From Ruoffia tabacinasalis (GTDB taxonomy: Bacteria > Bacillota > Bacilli > Lactobacillales > Aerococcaceae), in NCBI RefSeq assembly GCF_042652985.1, contig NZ_JBHSHQ010000073.1, positions 31,296 to 95,295 on the forward strand: a stretch of 64,000 nt of DNA, read 5' to 3'. The notes beneath the pieces are model-generated. The model saw only the letters and a program-made list of their open reading frames with translations, made no database searches and was not told the DNA's origin. The translations under genes were made by a program, and so were the position numbers. Position 1 is the first letter of the stretch. The number at the start of each line of letters is the position of its first letter. Below, piece by piece: positions 63,708-64,000 of the stretch.

Positions 63708-63745
63708 AGCGTCTAAATGTCTTGTGCATTTAGGTGCTTTTTTTG
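63708..63745 (+). terminator. Terminator after gatB
   Basis: AGCGTCTAAATG and CATTTAGGTGCT with G-U pairs, followed by seven T. Confidence 0.8.
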
Positions 63746-64000
63746 CATATAATAATTTTATCTCATTTGATTTGTCAAATTAAGCTAGACAAAACTGCTT
63801 CATCTAAGTAACTCAAAAATACTTCCAACGGTGTTCGGTAGTGTAAGGATTTCCGTGGAATCGTGTTCCGTTTGTGTGCAATCGATGACACAAAGCTTTG
63901 GTCTACTTGATTAAAGTCTATTCCTTTTGTCAGTCCGTCTCTGCGTAATAAACCATTGGAATTCTCATTCAAAGCTCGCTGTGAGGGCGTTCCTGGATCG
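63746..64000 (-). mobile_element. IS30-family insertion sequence, 3' end
   Basis: This stretch contains the transposase end and its flank. The left limit is set only by the gatB terminator; the true inverted repeat was not identified. Confidence 0.6.
63775..64000 (-). CDS. IS30-family transposase, C-terminal end (partial)
   Basis: The frame is open to the right edge, so the N-terminal part is outside. It reads ...PGTPSQRALNENSNGLLRRDG...TKGIDF...PRKSLHYRTPLEVF, the typical end of IS30-type DDE transposases. The last acidic residue of the DDE triad is in NENSNG. The visible part looks intact. The insertion-sequence end must lie between here and the gatB terminator. Inverted repeats cannot be tested without the other end. 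Confidence 0.88.
   Translation of the reverse strand, partial: DPGTPSQRALNENSNGLLRRDGLTKGIDFNQVDQSFVSSIAHKRNTIPRKSLHYRTPLEVFLSYLDEAVLSSLI

Noticed and set aside
1..64000. CRISPR arrays, rRNA, tRNA, prophage or toxin-antitoxin modules
   Set aside because: None was recognised on reading both strands. The tandem repeats found are all coding or operator-like.

Overview
This window is chromosomal DNA of a low-GC Gram-positive bacterium, most likely a member of the Lactobacillales near Aerococcaceae/Carnobacteriaceae. The evidence is AT-rich intergenic DNA, strong AGGAGG ribosome sites, sigma-A promoters, an LPXTG protein beside a class A sortase, a T-box leader, a short ProB without a PUA domain, and the pcrA-ligA-camS-gatCAB gene order known from Firmicutes. 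The genus is an inference from gene content. About 58 genes, two RNA switches and many intrinsic terminators can be supported. No rRNA, tRNA or CRISPR array was seen.

Layout. 1-1.4 kb: the end of one and the whole of a second secreted PepSY-type protein with (Asp4-Trp)n tails. 1.5-2.7 kb: DsbA-like and lipocalin-like proteins, reverse strand. 2.9-7.1 kb: diaminopimelate dehydrogenase and three Gfo/Idh/MocA oxidoreductases. 7.1-10.5 kb: small housekeeping and hypothetical genes (YwbE, MgtC, HEAT-like, DUF1801, aldo/keto reductase, YrdB). 10.5-14.9 kb: three exported proteins in a row: an alpha-amylase with a cre site, a serpin, and a beta-lactamase-fold serine hydrolase. 15-19.4 kb: GDSL hydrolase, YdcZ transporter, HAD phosphatase, DJ-1 protein, C39-like peptidase, low-molecular-weight tyrosine phosphatase. 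19.5-26.5 kb: amino-acid synthesis (proBA; lysC divergent from hom-thrB) with a CDF metal exporter between. 26.6-29.5 kb: a type II P-type ATPase behind a yybP-ykoY (Mn2+) riboswitch. 29.7-34.5 kb: sortase A and a 1295-residue LPXTG protein with ten repeats. 34.6-36.6 kb: T-box leader and argS. 36.6-41.6 kb: AzlCD, an alpha/beta hydrolase, a HAD phosphatase, a GT4 glycosyltransferase, CsbD. 41.7-49.2 kb: a secreted unknown, an RlmI-like methyltransferase, and an ABC transporter whose permease carries a large coiled-coil ectodomain. 49.5-53.3 kb: a zinc-ribbon/pseudo-beta-lactamase protein, FUSC protein, HTH protein, glucosaminidase. 53.4-63.7 kb: a degenerate PurK-like protein, then pcrA, ligA, camS, gatC, gatA, gatB. 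The right edge is the 3' end of an IS30-family transposase.

Functional links. lysC, hom, thrB and ddh serve the aspartate family; ddh supplies meso-DAP/lysine. The Mn riboswitch and the CDF exporter point to metal efflux. Amylase, serpin, serine hydrolase, LPXTG protein, sortase, glucosaminidase, CamS and the Asp/Trp proteins form a sizeable envelope-directed set. The most unusual items are the Asp/Trp repeat proteins, an internal LPETG motif in the surface protein, the bacterial serpin, the PurK-like protein that lost its signature loops, and several well-formed palindromic or repeated operators without an assigned regulator.
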